Positions 55,673 to 63,816 of a stretch of DNA of 64,000 bases are shown one piece after another. A model generated the notes under the pieces. It was not told where the DNA came from and ran no database searches. It saw only the letters and a program-made list of their open reading frames with translations. Each line of letters starts with the position of its first letter. Position 1 is the stretch's first letter. Origin of the DNA: Candidatus Kuenenia stuttgartensis (lineage in GTDB: Bacteria > Planctomycetota > Planctomycetia > Pirellulales > UBA1268). Made by a program: the position numbers and the translations under genes. The stretch covers positions 1-64,000 of the forward strand of contig CAMDDJ010000013.1 of the NCBI GenBank assembly GCA_945891385.1, given 5' to 3'.

Positions 55673-56998
55673 ATGAGCCGCGTCGGGCCCGATGAAAACC
55701 GGAGTCACACGAGCACCATGACCAGCGCCACGTCGCCCGCGGTTCCTGCCCCCCCCACCGCGAATTCCGCTCTCCTGCCGAGCGTTCCGCTCCTGGCCCT
55801 CGATCGGCAGTATGCGGTGCTCCGCGACGAGATTCGCGTCGCCATCGAGCGGGTCTGCGACTCCGGGCGATTCGTGCTCGGCCCCGACGTCAGCGAGCTT
55901 GAGCGGGAACTGGCCGCCGCGCTCGACGTGCCCCATGCCATCAGCTGCGCCTCCGGCAGCGATGCGCTGCTGCTCGCCCTGATGGCGCTCGGAGTCGGCT
56001 CCGGCGACGAGGTCGTGCTGCCGAGTTACACGTTCTTCGCCACGGCCAGCGCCGTCACCCGCCTGGGAGCGGTGCCGATCTTCGCCGACATCGACCCCAC
56101 CACCTACCTGATCGACCCGGCCGACGTCCGACGCAAGGTGAGCCGCCGCTGCAAGGCGATCGTGCCGGTCCATCTCTTCGGCCGCACCGCCGACATGGAC
56201 GCGCTGCTCCCGATCGCCGAGGCGGCTGGCGTGCCGATCGTCGAGGATGCCGCCCAGTCGATCCTGTCGACCTGGCACGGCCGCTGCAGCGGACGCCTCG
56301 GCGACATCGGCTGCTTCAGCTTCTATCCCACCAAGAACCTCGGTGGCGCCGGTGACGGTGGATTTCTCACCACGACTCGCGACGATCTGGCCGCGACGCT
56401 CCGCCTCCTACGGGTGCATGGCATGGAGCCGCGGTATTATCACGACCTCGTGGGCATCAACAGCCGCCTCGATTCGATTCAGGCGGCGGTCCTGCGGGTC
56501 AAGTTGCCCCACCTCGACCGCTGGACCACCGAGCGGCAGGAGAATGCCGCCCGCTACGCGGCGCTCTTTGCAAGCTATGACCTCGCCGAGCACATCACGG
56601 TGCCGACCGACGAGACCCGCGGCCGCCATGTCTGGAATCAATACGTGATTCGGGTCGCCGACGGGCAGCGAGACGCGCTCCGGAAGCACCTCGCCTCCTG
56701 CAACGTCGGCACCGAGATCTACTATCCAGTTCCTCTCCACCTGCAGAAGTGCTTCACCAATCTGGGCTGGAGCCAGGGCGACCTCCCGGCGACGGAACGG
56801 GCGGCGGAAGAGACGCTCGCCCTGCCAATCTTCCCCGAACTCACGGAAGCCGAGCAACGGACGGTCGTCGGTCGAATCGCCGAGTTCTTCAGCGCGACGA
56901 CCAAACCCCCGAAGGCGGCGGCCACAGCGCTCCCGGCCCTCGCGGCACCGCACTTCCTCCGCCGCATGGTCGGCCGGGCCGACGAAGTCAGAAGCTGA
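55673..56998 (+). CDS. DegT/DnrJ/EryC1/StrS-family PLP aminotransferase
   Basis: This is a sugar-nucleotide aminotransferase type: VPLLALDRQYAVLRDEIRVA, CASGSDALLLALMALGVGSG, EVVLPSYTFFATASAVTRLG, VPIVEDAAQSILSTWHGRCS and the PLP-lysine block CFSFYPTKNLGGAGDGGFLT. HGMEPRYYHDLVGINSRLDS and the VHLFGRTADM stretch are typical. It transfers an amino group to a keto sugar, as in surface-polysaccharide or natural-product sugar synthesis. The N-terminus before about residue 25 is low-complexity; the ATG at 55718 is an equally good start. The C-terminal tail (KPPKAAATALPALAAPHFLR) is unusual. It stands upstream of top6A without obvious link. Confidence 0.92.
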   Translation: MSRVGPDENRSHTSTMTSATSPAVPAPPTANSALLPSVPLLALDRQYAVLRDEIRVAIERVCDSGRFVLGPDVSELERELAAALDVPHAISCASGSDALLLALMALGVGSGDEVVLPSYTFFATASAVTRLGAVPIFADIDPTTYLIDPADVRRKVSRRCKAIVPVHLFGRTADMDALLPIAEAAGVPIVEDAAQSILSTWHGRCSGRLGDIGCFSFYPTKNLGGAGDGGFLTTTRDDLAATLRLLRVHGMEPRYYHDLVGINSRLDSIQAAVLRVKLPHLDRWTTERQENAARYAALFASYDLAEHITVPTDETRGRHVWNQYVIRVADGQRDALRKHLASCNVGTEIYYPVPLHLQKCFTNLGWSQGDLPATERAAEETLALPIFPELTEAEQRTVVGRIAEFFSATTKPPKAAATALPALAAPHFLRRMVGRADEVRS

Positions 56999-57065
56999 TT
57001 GACAGTCTCTGCAGACAGGGCTGCACGGGGGTAGGATTTGGACGGTTTTTCCGTTCCCATCGTGT

Positions 57066-58217
57066 ATGGATCCCATGGCCGCCAAGACGAAGCCCGCCCC
57101 GAAGGCGACACCGGCGAAGCTCCCCGCCGTCGATCTCAAGACCCGCAAGCTGATCGTGGCCCTCGCCGACGAAGTGGCCGCCGCGGCCGAGCGACGTCGG
57201 GATCTCTGGCTCGACATTCCGACCCGCAGCCTGTCGAACGTCCGCTTCAACAAGGCGCGGAAGATCGTCGAGATGGGCGGCCAGAAGAACCGTCGCCAAC
57301 TCTTCAACCTCTCCCAGGCCAAGAGCTACATGCAGACGCTGCTGGTGGCCACCGGCTGCAAGCAATTGATCGAGCAGCAGAAGACCACCAGCATCCGAGG
57401 TCTCTACTACCTCCTCAAGCACACGATCGAGGGCACCCGGGAAGAGACCTTCGCCACCCAGGAAGAGTGCGACCCGATCATCGAGGATCTGGAGGTGACG
57501 CTCGAAAGCCTCCGCGAGGAGCTCCACGTCTACGCCAGCAACCGCGGCGGCATGGTGGGACCGATCACGCTCATCGACTCGGGCGACGAGATCGACTGCT
57601 CCCGCATGGGATCTGGCGGCTACTCGATCCCCTCGATCGTCGAAGCAGACATCATCAAGTTCAAATCCTGCGACGCGAAGTTCATCCTCCATGTCGAAAA
57701 GGACACCGTCTGGCGGCGGTTCAACGAGGACAAATTCTGGCGGAAGCACTCCTGCCTGCTGACCCACGGCGGCGGCCAGCCCCCGCGGGGCGTCCGCCGG
57801 ATGCTCTACCGACTCCATCACGAACTCAAACTGCCCATCTACTGCCTGCTCGACAACGATCCCTGGGGCTATTACATCTACTCGGTGCTCAAGCAGGGCT
57901 CGATCAACCTGGCCTACGAGTCGAAGCGGATGGCGATCCCCGAGGCGAAGTTCCTCGGCCTCCGCAGCCGCGACTACGAGCGGTGCAAACTCAACCCGAG
58001 CGTCCAGATCGCCCTGGCCGATTCCGACGTCAAGCGAGCCAAACAGATCGCCGCCTACCCCTGGTTCGCTGGCAAGAAGGCCTGGCAGAAGGAGATCGCC
58101 ACCATGCTCTCCAACGGCTTCAAGCTCGAAGTCGAGGCCCTGATCTCGAAGGACATCAGCTACGTCACCGAAACCTACGCGCCCGAGCGTCTGGCCGAGG
58201 CCGACTGGCTGGACTGA
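57066..58217 (+). CDS. top6A: DNA topoisomerase VI subunit A (Spo11/Top6A family)
   Basis: The 383-residue protein has the Spo11/Top6A layout. The CAP (winged-helix) domain holds the catalytic tyrosine in TSIRGLYYLLKHTIEGTREE (Y114/Y115). The Toprim domain holds Glu in KFILHVEKDTVWRRF (E211) and the D-x-D in YCLLDNDPWGYYIYSVLKQG (D263/D265), with LLTHGGGQPPRGVRRMLYRL between. The tail FKLEVEALISKDISYVTETY is family-like. With subunit B it forms an ATP-dependent type IIB topoisomerase. No top6B gene (GHKL ATPase) is in the window, although the two are usually adjacent. The start could also be ATG 57075. Confidence 0.9.
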   Translation: MDPMAAKTKPAPKATPAKLPAVDLKTRKLIVALADEVAAAAERRRDLWLDIPTRSLSNVRFNKARKIVEMGGQKNRRQLFNLSQAKSYMQTLLVATGCKQLIEQQKTTSIRGLYYLLKHTIEGTREETFATQEECDPIIEDLEVTLESLREELHVYASNRGGMVGPITLIDSGDEIDCSRMGSGGYSIPSIVEADIIKFKSCDAKFILHVEKDTVWRRFNEDKFWRKHSCLLTHGGGQPPRGVRRMLYRLHHELKLPIYCLLDNDPWGYYIYSVLKQGSINLAYESKRMAIPEAKFLGLRSRDYERCKLNPSVQIALADSDVKRAKQIAAYPWFAGKKAWQKEIATMLSNGFKLEVEALISKDISYVTETYAPERLAEADWLD

Positions 58218-58218
58218 C

Positions 58219-58279
58219 TTCAGCGCTCAGCGGGCCATCCATTTCAGCGCTCAGCGGGCCATCCCTGGCCCCGCTGAGC
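58219..58279. repeat. Direct repeat and terminator-like hairpin after top6A
   Basis: TTCAGCGCTCAGCGGGCCAT occurs at 58219 and again at 58243 (period 24). The second copy folds with the following TGGCCCCGCTGAGC into a strong stem (GCTCAGCGGGCCA against TGGCCCCGCTGAGC, 58249-58279, one bulged base). No T-tract follows, but the position right after the top6A stop fits a transcription end. Confidence 0.5.
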
Positions 58280-58282
58280 TTG

Positions 58283-58319
58283 CCGGGCCTCCGCCCGGCC
58301 GGCCGCCTTCCGGGCGGCC
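58283..58319. repeat. Two adjacent small hairpins
   Basis: CCGGGC(CTCC)GCCCGG at 58283-58298 and GGCCGCC(TTCCG)GGCGGCC at 58301-58319 follow each other directly. Both have perfect stems and short loops, as in REP clusters. Confidence 0.55.
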
Positions 58320-58388
58320 GATAGCGTGCGGCCTGCGTGGAGTGGTGGCCCTGTCTGCGCGAATGGGCGTCGAGGCGGGGCGACCCGG

Positions 58389-58504
58389 ATGGCACGCAGC
58401 GCGGGCTGCGCCCGCTGCGTGCCGGAGGGCTGAAGGCCAAGTGGTTCCAACTCCATGGCACGCAGCGCGGGCTGCGCCCGCTGCGTGCCAGAGGGGTGAA
58501 GGCC
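58389..58504. repeat. Two copies of a 66-bp-spaced hairpin unit
   Basis: GGCACGCAGCG...CGCTGCGTGCC forms an 11-bp stem with a GGGCTGCGCCC inner palindrome. It occurs at 58391 and 58457, each followed by GAGGG and TGAAGGCCA-like sequence. No coding frame fits. This is a REP/BIME-like unit. Confidence 0.65.
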
Positions 58505-58577
58505 ACGCGGGGCCGCGGGGCCTGCTTCGGGCACTTTAAAGACGTCTTGTGGTCGGGGTTGCCCGTGCTCCGAGAGC

Positions 58578-58669
58578 CGGCGTAGGAAACCGAGCGCAGC
58601 AAGGATTGCGAAGCGAAGGTTTCCTCCGAGGGAGCGCAGGGCAGGATGCCTGGAGCGAACGTCCGGCGA
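58578..58669. repeat. Dispersed intergenic repeat R2, copy B
   Basis: It begins CGGCGTAGGAAACC and ends GGAGCGAACGTCCGGCGA as in copy A at 13874, with GGAAACC/GGTTTCC forming the internal stem. The middle differs in about a third of positions. Copy B runs directly into the 73-bp tandem array. Confidence 0.6.
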
Positions 58670-58888
58670 CGGGGCATGGGCAATCCCGACCTACCAGGTG
58701 ACGCTGCTTCCGCCACGTCATCCGCCAGCGAACCTCCGGCGGCGGGGCATGGGCAACACCGACCCGCCAGGTGACGCTGCCTCAACCACTTCATCCGCCA
58801 GCGAACGTCCAGCGACGGGGCATGGGCAATCCCGACCTACCAGGTGACGCTGCTTCCGCCCCGTCATCCGCCAGCGAACCTCCGGTCA
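58653..58888. repeat. 73-bp tandem repeat, three units plus a partial
   Basis: Units start with (C/G)AGCGAACNTCC at 58653, 58726, 58799 and 58872, an exact 73-bp period. Each carries GGGGCATGGGCAA and CAGGTGACGCTGC. The first unit shares its GAGCGAACGTCCGGCGA start with the end of R2. There is no ORF of interest; together with 58219-58669 this makes the whole 688-bp gap repeat DNA. Confidence 0.75.
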
Positions 58889-58905
58889 TCCCGTGGTGCG
58901 CTCTT

Positions 58906-59745
58906 CTACGCCTCCTCCCGCAGCAGCGCGGGCGGTTCGTCGAAGTCTTCCAGCTCCGGGGGCAACTGCAGCTGACGCATCGTCGCGTCGGTCTGACGCA
59001 TGCCCTCGGCCACCTCGTCCACCCGCTGGGCGATGTCGGTCACGTCCCGCCGAGCCACGGCACCCTCGGCCAGGGCCGCGATCTTCGATTCCGATCGCTC
59101 GATGTCGGCCGCCACCACCTCGAGCTTTCGCCGCGCCTCCTCGATGTTCGCCAGCCGCTCCCGGCTGGTGTGGAGGTTGTCCTCGAGGGCCGCCCGCAGC
59201 GACGCCGCCGAGTCGTCGGCCGGTAACTCCGCCAGCCGCCGCTCCAGGTCGGCGATCCGCTGGCGGATCGCCTGGTCGTCGGTGTGGTCGAGAAACTCCG
59301 AGAGCTTGGCGGCGTTCCAGATCATTCGGAGGTAGCCCCAGAGCAATCGCTCGAGCGACTCGACCGAGCCGCGATCGCCCCCTGCCGCGTTCGGCCCCCC
59401 CATGCTGTCGGCGAGTTCGACCAGCTTGAGGCAGTGGGTCCGCAGCTGATCGAACCGCCGCAACAGGTTCTTGGGCAGGCTGGCCCGGATCCGGTCGTAG
59501 GCGGCCCGGGTGTCGGCCGTCTCGTTCGCCCGGCGAGCCTTGGCGTCCTGGGCATCGACCGCCGCGCGGAACCGGTCGTTGGTGTACATCTTGGCCAGGT
59601 AGAAGATCTCCCCGGCGGCGATCAGCGGAAGCACCACGTCGGGACGGCCACTGATCAGGGCCACCGCCGCGCCCGCCCCGACATAGAGCAGGTTCCAGTG
59701 GTAGGTGAATGCCGTACGGAGATACCGACCAGTTCGTTCAAACAT
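58906..59745 (-). CDS. Membrane-anchored coiled-coil protein of unknown function
   Basis: The 279-residue protein has two hydrophobic segments near the N-terminus (WNLLYVGAGAAVALISG and VVLPLIAAGEIFYLAKMY) and then a long charged helical part: LPKNLLRRFDQLRTHCLKLV, QRIADLERRLAELPADD and RRKLEVVAADIERSESKIAA, with an acidic end. It is the last gene of the ABC operon, 24 bp after the ATPase gene. It probably sits in the inner membrane with a cytosolic coiled coil. No family is recognised; resemblance to envelope-stress or TerC/XpaC-associated proteins is only general. Confidence 0.75.
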   Translation of the reverse strand: MFERTGRYLRTAFTYHWNLLYVGAGAAVALISGRPDVVLPLIAAGEIFYLAKMYTNDRFRAAVDAQDAKARRANETADTRAAYDRIRASLPKNLLRRFDQLRTHCLKLVELADSMGGPNAAGGDRGSVESLERLLWGYLRMIWNAAKLSEFLDHTDDQAIRQRIADLERRLAELPADDSAASLRAALEDNLHTSRERLANIEEARRKLEVVAADIERSESKIAALAEGAVARRDVTDIAQRVDEVAEGMRQTDATMRQLQLPPELEDFDEPPALLREEA

Positions 59746-59769
59746 CGCGTGGATTGACCAGTGGCCGGT

Positions 59770-60618
59770 TCACTCCCGGGGCTTCGCGGCGGCCTCGATC
59801 CGTTCGATCCGCTCGTGGATCTGCCGCACATGCTCGTTGAACCACGGCTCCGACTGGGCCTCGCGGGCCGGGGCCGAAGGAGCCGGGAGCCGAATCTCTT
59901 CCGCGATCCGGCCGGGCGTAGTGGCCATGAGGAAGACGCGGTCGCCGAGATAGACAGCCTCCTCGACGGAATGGGTCACGAACAAGACCGTCGCCTCGGC
60001 CTCCCGCCAGAGCCGCACCAGCAGGTCTTGCATGTCGAGCCGGGTGGCCGGATCGAGGGCCCCGAAGGGCTCGTCCATCAGGATCACCCGCGGCCGCAGG
60101 ATCAGCGTGCGGGCGATCGCCACCCGCTGCCGCATCCCGCCGGAGAGTTCATGCGGATACTTCCGGGCGTCCCGCACCGGGTCGAGTCCGACCCGCTCGA
60201 TCCAGTCCCGCCCCTCGGCCTCCCGTCGTCGCCGCGGCACCCCCCGACATTCAAGCCCGAAGACCACGTTGTCGAGCACGGTGCGGTTGTCGAAGCTCGT
60301 GTAGTCCTGAAACACCATGCCGCGGTCGGCGCCGGGGCCGAGAATCTCCCGGCCGAGCACCCGCACGCTACCGGTCGTGGGAGGATGCTGCGGTTCGAGG
60401 CCGGCCACCAGCCGGAGCACCGTGCTCTTGCCGCAGCCACTCGGTCCGAGAAAGGAGCAGATCTCACCGTGGTGCGGGCGGTCGGGGATCCGAAAGTTCA
60501 CGTCGCGGATCGCCACGTACTCCCGGGGCGTACCCGGCGCATAGATCTTGGTCACGCCCCGAAACTCGACCGCCGACGGCTCGCCGCCCTCCTCCTGTCG
60601 CTCGCCTGGGGTGCTCAT
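59770..60618 (-). CDS. ABC transporter ATP-binding protein (NrtD/TauB/SsuB type)
   Basis: The start ATG 60618 (MSTPGERQEEGGEPSAVEFR) overlaps the permease stop; the track start 60729 is inside the permease. ABC motifs: Walker A FLGPSGCGKSTVLRLVAG, Q-loop MVFQDYTSFDNRTVLDNV, signature HELSGGMRQRVAIARTL, Walker B VILMDEPFGALDPATR and H-loop TVLFVTHSVEEAVYLGD. This set is that of nitrate/sulfonate/taurine-type importers. It powers the permease at 60615-61568. Length 282. Confidence 0.94.
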   Translation of the reverse strand: MSTPGERQEEGGEPSAVEFRGVTKIYAPGTPREYVAIRDVNFRIPDRPHHGEICSFLGPSGCGKSTVLRLVAGLEPQHPPTTGSVRVLGREILGPGADRGMVFQDYTSFDNRTVLDNVVFGLECRGVPRRRREAEGRDWIERVGLDPVRDARKYPHELSGGMRQRVAIARTLILRPRVILMDEPFGALDPATRLDMQDLLVRLWREAEATVLFVTHSVEEAVYLGDRVFLMATTPGRIAEEIRLPAPSAPAREAQSEPWFNEHVRQIHERIERIEAAAKPRE

Positions 60619-61568
60619 GGCCGAAACTCCGCCCGCGGCGTCGCGGCATGGAAGAGCCGCTGCCAGAGCCCCTTGAGCCGCCCCTTGCCGCCATAGCGAT
60701 AGGGGAACAGGTCGCACTGCAGCCACCACAGCGCCCGGTCGATCGTGTAGGCGAGCAGCGGGATCATGATGAGCACGACCAGGATCGGCTCCCGTTCGCC
60801 CCGCCGCTGCGAGACGTTGATCAGATCGCCCAGGCCGCCGGAATCGCTGCCGAACTTCACCAATTCCGCCAGCATCACGTAGCCGAAGGCCAGGCCGAAC
60901 AGCAGCCGCAACGAATTGAAGATCGCCGGAGCGGCCAGCGGGGCGAGCACCTTGGTGATGATCTGCCAGCGGGAGGCCCCGAGCGTCCGCGCCGTGTCGA
61001 CGAACCGCTCGGGCACCTCGAGCACGGCGGCCGTCGCATCGCTGACCACGAAGGCGACGGCTGCGATGAACAGAAACATCACCTTCTGGAACTCACCGAT
61101 TCCGAACAGGAAGAACGTGAGCGGAATCAGGGCCGCGACCGGAATGTTGCGGCCGAAAATGGTGATCGGATAGAGGTAGGCCCGCACGGCCGGAAAGCAG
61201 GCGGCGGCGATTCCCGCCGGCACCCCCACCAGCGCCGCCAGCCCGAATCCCAACACCACCCGCCGGAGCGTGACGAGGGTGTTGGCTACGAGCTTCCGCT
61301 GGGTGACGATCCCCGGGACGGCCTCGAACACCGCGGCCGGCCCCGGCAGCATGACCGGACTCACGAGCGGCACATACTCCCGCTCGGTCGGCTGTTCGGC
61401 TCCAGCCTCCACGGGCACCGGGAAGAGCGGGGTGGTGATCAGATACCAGCCGCTCAGCACCGTCAGGATCGCCGCCACGCCCCAAAGAAAGGCTGCCTCG
61501 CTCGAGATCGCACCCCGCAGCCGCGCGGGCGGCCGCGAGGCGGCGGCTGCCGGCTCAGACTGCGACAC
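60615..61568 (-). CDS. ABC transporter permease (NitT/TauT type)
   Basis: The 317-residue protein starts at GTG 61568, three bases after the substrate-binding gene. About six helices follow a hydrophilic N-terminus with an extra periplasmic insert after the first helix (FPVPVEAGAEQPTEREYVPL). The cytoplasmic coupling EAA loop reads ARTLGASRWQIITKVLAPLA, and LVTLRRVVLGFGLAALVGVP marks the BPD_transp_1 domain. It pairs with the downstream ATPase (ATGA overlap). Substrate not predictable from sequence. Confidence 0.93.
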   Translation of the reverse strand: MSQSEPAAAASRPPARLRGAISSEAAFLWGVAAILTVLSGWYLITTPLFPVPVEAGAEQPTEREYVPLVSPVMLPGPAAVFEAVPGIVTQRKLVANTLVTLRRVVLGFGLAALVGVPAGIAAACFPAVRAYLYPITIFGRNIPVAALIPLTFFLFGIGEFQKVMFLFIAAVAFVVSDATAAVLEVPERFVDTARTLGASRWQIITKVLAPLAAPAIFNSLRLLFGLAFGYVMLAELVKFGSDSGGLGDLINVSQRRGEREPILVVLIMIPLLAYTIDRALWWLQCDLFPYRYGGKGRLKGLWQRLFHAATPRAEFRP

Positions 61569-61571
61569 GGT

Positions 61572-63365
61572 TCACTCCTTCTCCGCGGAGTAGACCTTGA
61601 TCTCGACGCGGCGGTTGAGGCTGTGCTCGTCGGGACGCTCCGGGTCTGCCGGCCGCTCCCAGCCCAGCCCGTCCACGGCGAACCGGTTCGGGTCGAACTC
61701 GAACTTCGCGATCAGTTCGTCCTGCACGGCGCCGGCCCGGTCGAGCGAGAGTTCCTTGACGAGGTCAGCGGGGACCTTGCCGCGCATCGACGAATCGGTA
61801 TGGCCCTCGATCACGATCCGGGCGTTGCCGAACTGCTGGGCCAGGGCGGCGACTTCGCCGAGTACCAGGTCCACCGTCGGATCGTAGGGCTCCTCCACCT
61901 CCTTGCCGTCGAGCTTGCGGATGATCGTCTTCCGCAGGTCGGCGCTGTTGGGAAAGAAGTGGATCACGACGGTGTTGGTGAGGATCTCCTCGTTCTCGGC
62001 CCGGATCGCGGAGAGCGCCTTCGGGGCGAGGGTGCGGACGTATTCGTCCTTCGACTCGGCGTATTTCGGCTCCTGCCCGAGCTTCTGGATCACCGAGAAA
62101 TCCATCACCTGATCGAACGGCACGGGCGGGTTCGAGATCGCCCCCACGCTCCGATAGAGCCGGTAGGCCTGCTTCCAGATCCGCTCGAAATTCGACGGGT
62201 TATTCCGGTTGATGAAAAACTGGTAATTCTCGGCCCAGTTGGTGGCGTGGGCATCGGCGAGCATGCCCAGGGTGTCGGTCGCGGGGATGTTGTATCCGTC
62301 CGACATGAGCTCGGCGGCCTTCGCCTTCGCCCCCTCAGTCTTGAGTTCCTCCATGGCGTCGAAGATGCCGCGAACAATCGCTTCGATCTTGTCGGGGTGA
62401 TCCTTGGCGAAGTCCGCCCGGGCGAACCAGACGTCGGCGATCAGCCGGTTGGCCGTCTGCGTGGTGACGAGCATCCGGTTGCCCTTGGCCTTTTCCAGGT
62501 TGTAGATGTCCGGAGCCCAGGAGACGCAGCCGGCCAGATCCTTGTTGGCATTGAAGGCCGCCGCCGCCTGGAAGGCGTCGTCGGTGTAGATCATGTCGAC
62601 GTCCCCCGGCTGGAGGCCGCCGGCCACGAGCATGTTGAGGGCGAAGAACTGACTCGGCGAATTCTGGGCGAGCACGAGCTTCTTGCCCGCCAGATCGCGG
62701 ACCGTCTTGATCGTGTCGCGGACGACGATTCCGTCACCGCCGTTGGAGAAGTCCACCTGCTGATAGATCCGGGGCATCGCCCGCGAGTCCTTGGGCTTGC
62801 CCTGGGCATCGACGAGACCTTCGAGGAACAAGGGCACCATGTCGAGCGTGGCCCAACCGATGTGCACTTCGCCCGCCGCCCAGGCATCCCGCATCGTGAC
62901 CGGGTTGTCGATCAGCACGAGTTCGAGCTTGAACGGCTTGCCGTCGGGCGTCTTCCACTCCTTGCCGGCCTTGAAGCCGTTGTTGGCGTAGATGATCGGA
63001 GCCCAGCCCGCCCACACGTTGAGGGCGAAGCGAACGGTGTCGTCCTCGAGCGGCTTGTAGCCGGCGATCCCGGTCACCGGCGGCAGCCGGTCGAAGGGCT
63101 TGAACGAATACTCCTGCACGGTCGTGGGCACCGTCTCGTCGGGGGCTTCGGTCTGCACCGCCTCGCCGCCACCACTTCCGCCGCCACCACTTCCGCCGGC
63201 ATCGCCATCAGCCGGCTTCCCACCGCCGGCCATCTGCCGTTCACCGCCAGCCGGCTTCCCGCCCATGCCCTCGAACGCCCCCCACTTCCACGCGGCGAAG
63301 GCGGCGAGGCTGAGGATCACCAGCCACACGGCCACCCAGAAAGAACCCTTTGGCTGTCCAGACAT
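61572..63365 (-). CDS. Membrane-anchored ABC substrate-binding protein fused to an OmpA peptidoglycan-binding domain
   Basis: The start is ATG 63365 (MSGQPKGSFWVAVWLVILSL), giving about 597 residues. An uncleaved-looking N-terminal helix precedes a Gly/Lys-rich linker (GGKPAGGERQMAGGGKPADG). A NMT1/TauA-like binding domain follows (RFALNVWAGWAPIIYANNGF, GWATLDMVPLFLEGLVDAQG, KKLVLAQNSPSQFFALNMLV). The last about 140 residues are an OmpA-C domain: IHFFPNSADLRKTIIRKLDG, IVIEGHTDSSMRGKVPADLV, LSLDRAGAVQDELI and LNRRVEIKVYS. So ligand capture is tied to both membrane and peptidoglycan. It is the receptor of the permease/ATPase encoded downstream. Confidence 0.93.
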   Translation of the reverse strand: MSGQPKGSFWVAVWLVILSLAAFAAWKWGAFEGMGGKPAGGERQMAGGGKPADGDAGGSGGGGSGGGEAVQTEAPDETVPTTVQEYSFKPFDRLPPVTGIAGYKPLEDDTVRFALNVWAGWAPIIYANNGFKAGKEWKTPDGKPFKLELVLIDNPVTMRDAWAAGEVHIGWATLDMVPLFLEGLVDAQGKPKDSRAMPRIYQQVDFSNGGDGIVVRDTIKTVRDLAGKKLVLAQNSPSQFFALNMLVAGGLQPGDVDMIYTDDAFQAAAAFNANKDLAGCVSWAPDIYNLEKAKGNRMLVTTQTANRLIADVWFARADFAKDHPDKIEAIVRGIFDAMEELKTEGAKAKAAELMSDGYNIPATDTLGMLADAHATNWAENYQFFINRNNPSNFERIWKQAYRLYRSVGAISNPPVPFDQVMDFSVIQKLGQEPKYAESKDEYVRTLAPKALSAIRAENEEILTNTVVIHFFPNSADLRKTIIRKLDGKEVEEPYDPTVDLVLGEVAALAQQFGNARIVIEGHTDSSMRGKVPADLVKELSLDRAGAVQDELIAKFEFDPNRFAVDGLGWERPADPERPDEHSLNRRVEIKVYSAEKE

Positions 63366-63430
63366 CGCATCTGCCTCGTGAACGGTTGGAAGTGGAATGA
63401 AACGTTGATCAGTCGCCGACCGCGGGCCGC

Positions 63431-63730
63431 TCAGCCGCGAAAGACGGTCTTGGGACGGCTCTGGCCGGCGAGATGCATCGCCTGCATCAGGTCGTAGGCG
63501 GTGACCTCGCAGAGGAGCTGCGTCACCTTCTCGTGGGCCTCGTCGGAGAGGAGCGGCTCGAGTTCCTTCATCAGGCCCACGAGCCGCTTCTCTTGGGCGT
63601 CGAGTTCGCCGCTGGTGACGCGGCCGTCGGCCACAGCGTCGCAAAAGGAGTCGAGCTTTCGGGCATACTCGGCGAGCAGGGGAGCGTCGGTCTTGTCGTC
63701 GAACCAGGGTGTCTTGGCTGCCATCGTCAT
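63431..63730 (-). CDS. Small hypothetical protein (99 aa)
   Basis: MTMAAKTPWFDDKTDAPLLA starts a highly helical, acidic protein ending HLAGQSRPKTVFRG. Segments SGELDAQEKRLVGLMKELEP and DEAHEKVTQLLCEVTAYDLM are amphipathic. No membrane helix, metal motif or known family is seen. It lies between the partial gene at the edge and the SBP-OmpA gene, 65 bp upstream of the latter, probably in the same operon. ATG 63724 (MAAK) is an alternative start. Confidence 0.72.
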   Translation of the reverse strand: MTMAAKTPWFDDKTDAPLLAEYARKLDSFCDAVADGRVTSGELDAQEKRLVGLMKELEPLLSDEAHEKVTQLLCEVTAYDLMQAMHLAGQSRPKTVFRG

Positions 63731-63816
63731 CTCCTCGGGGGTGGTCTCGGTTCAGGTCGTCGCGGATCGACAGGGAGTCGGGTTTGACGGTCGTGTCCGC
63801 CGCCGGCAGGGCGGCC

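Noticed and set aside
60648-63497. 949-aa plus-strand ORF opposite the ABC operon
   Set aside because: Shadow of permease and SBP-OmpA genes; Asp/His/Arg-rich low-complexity sequence.
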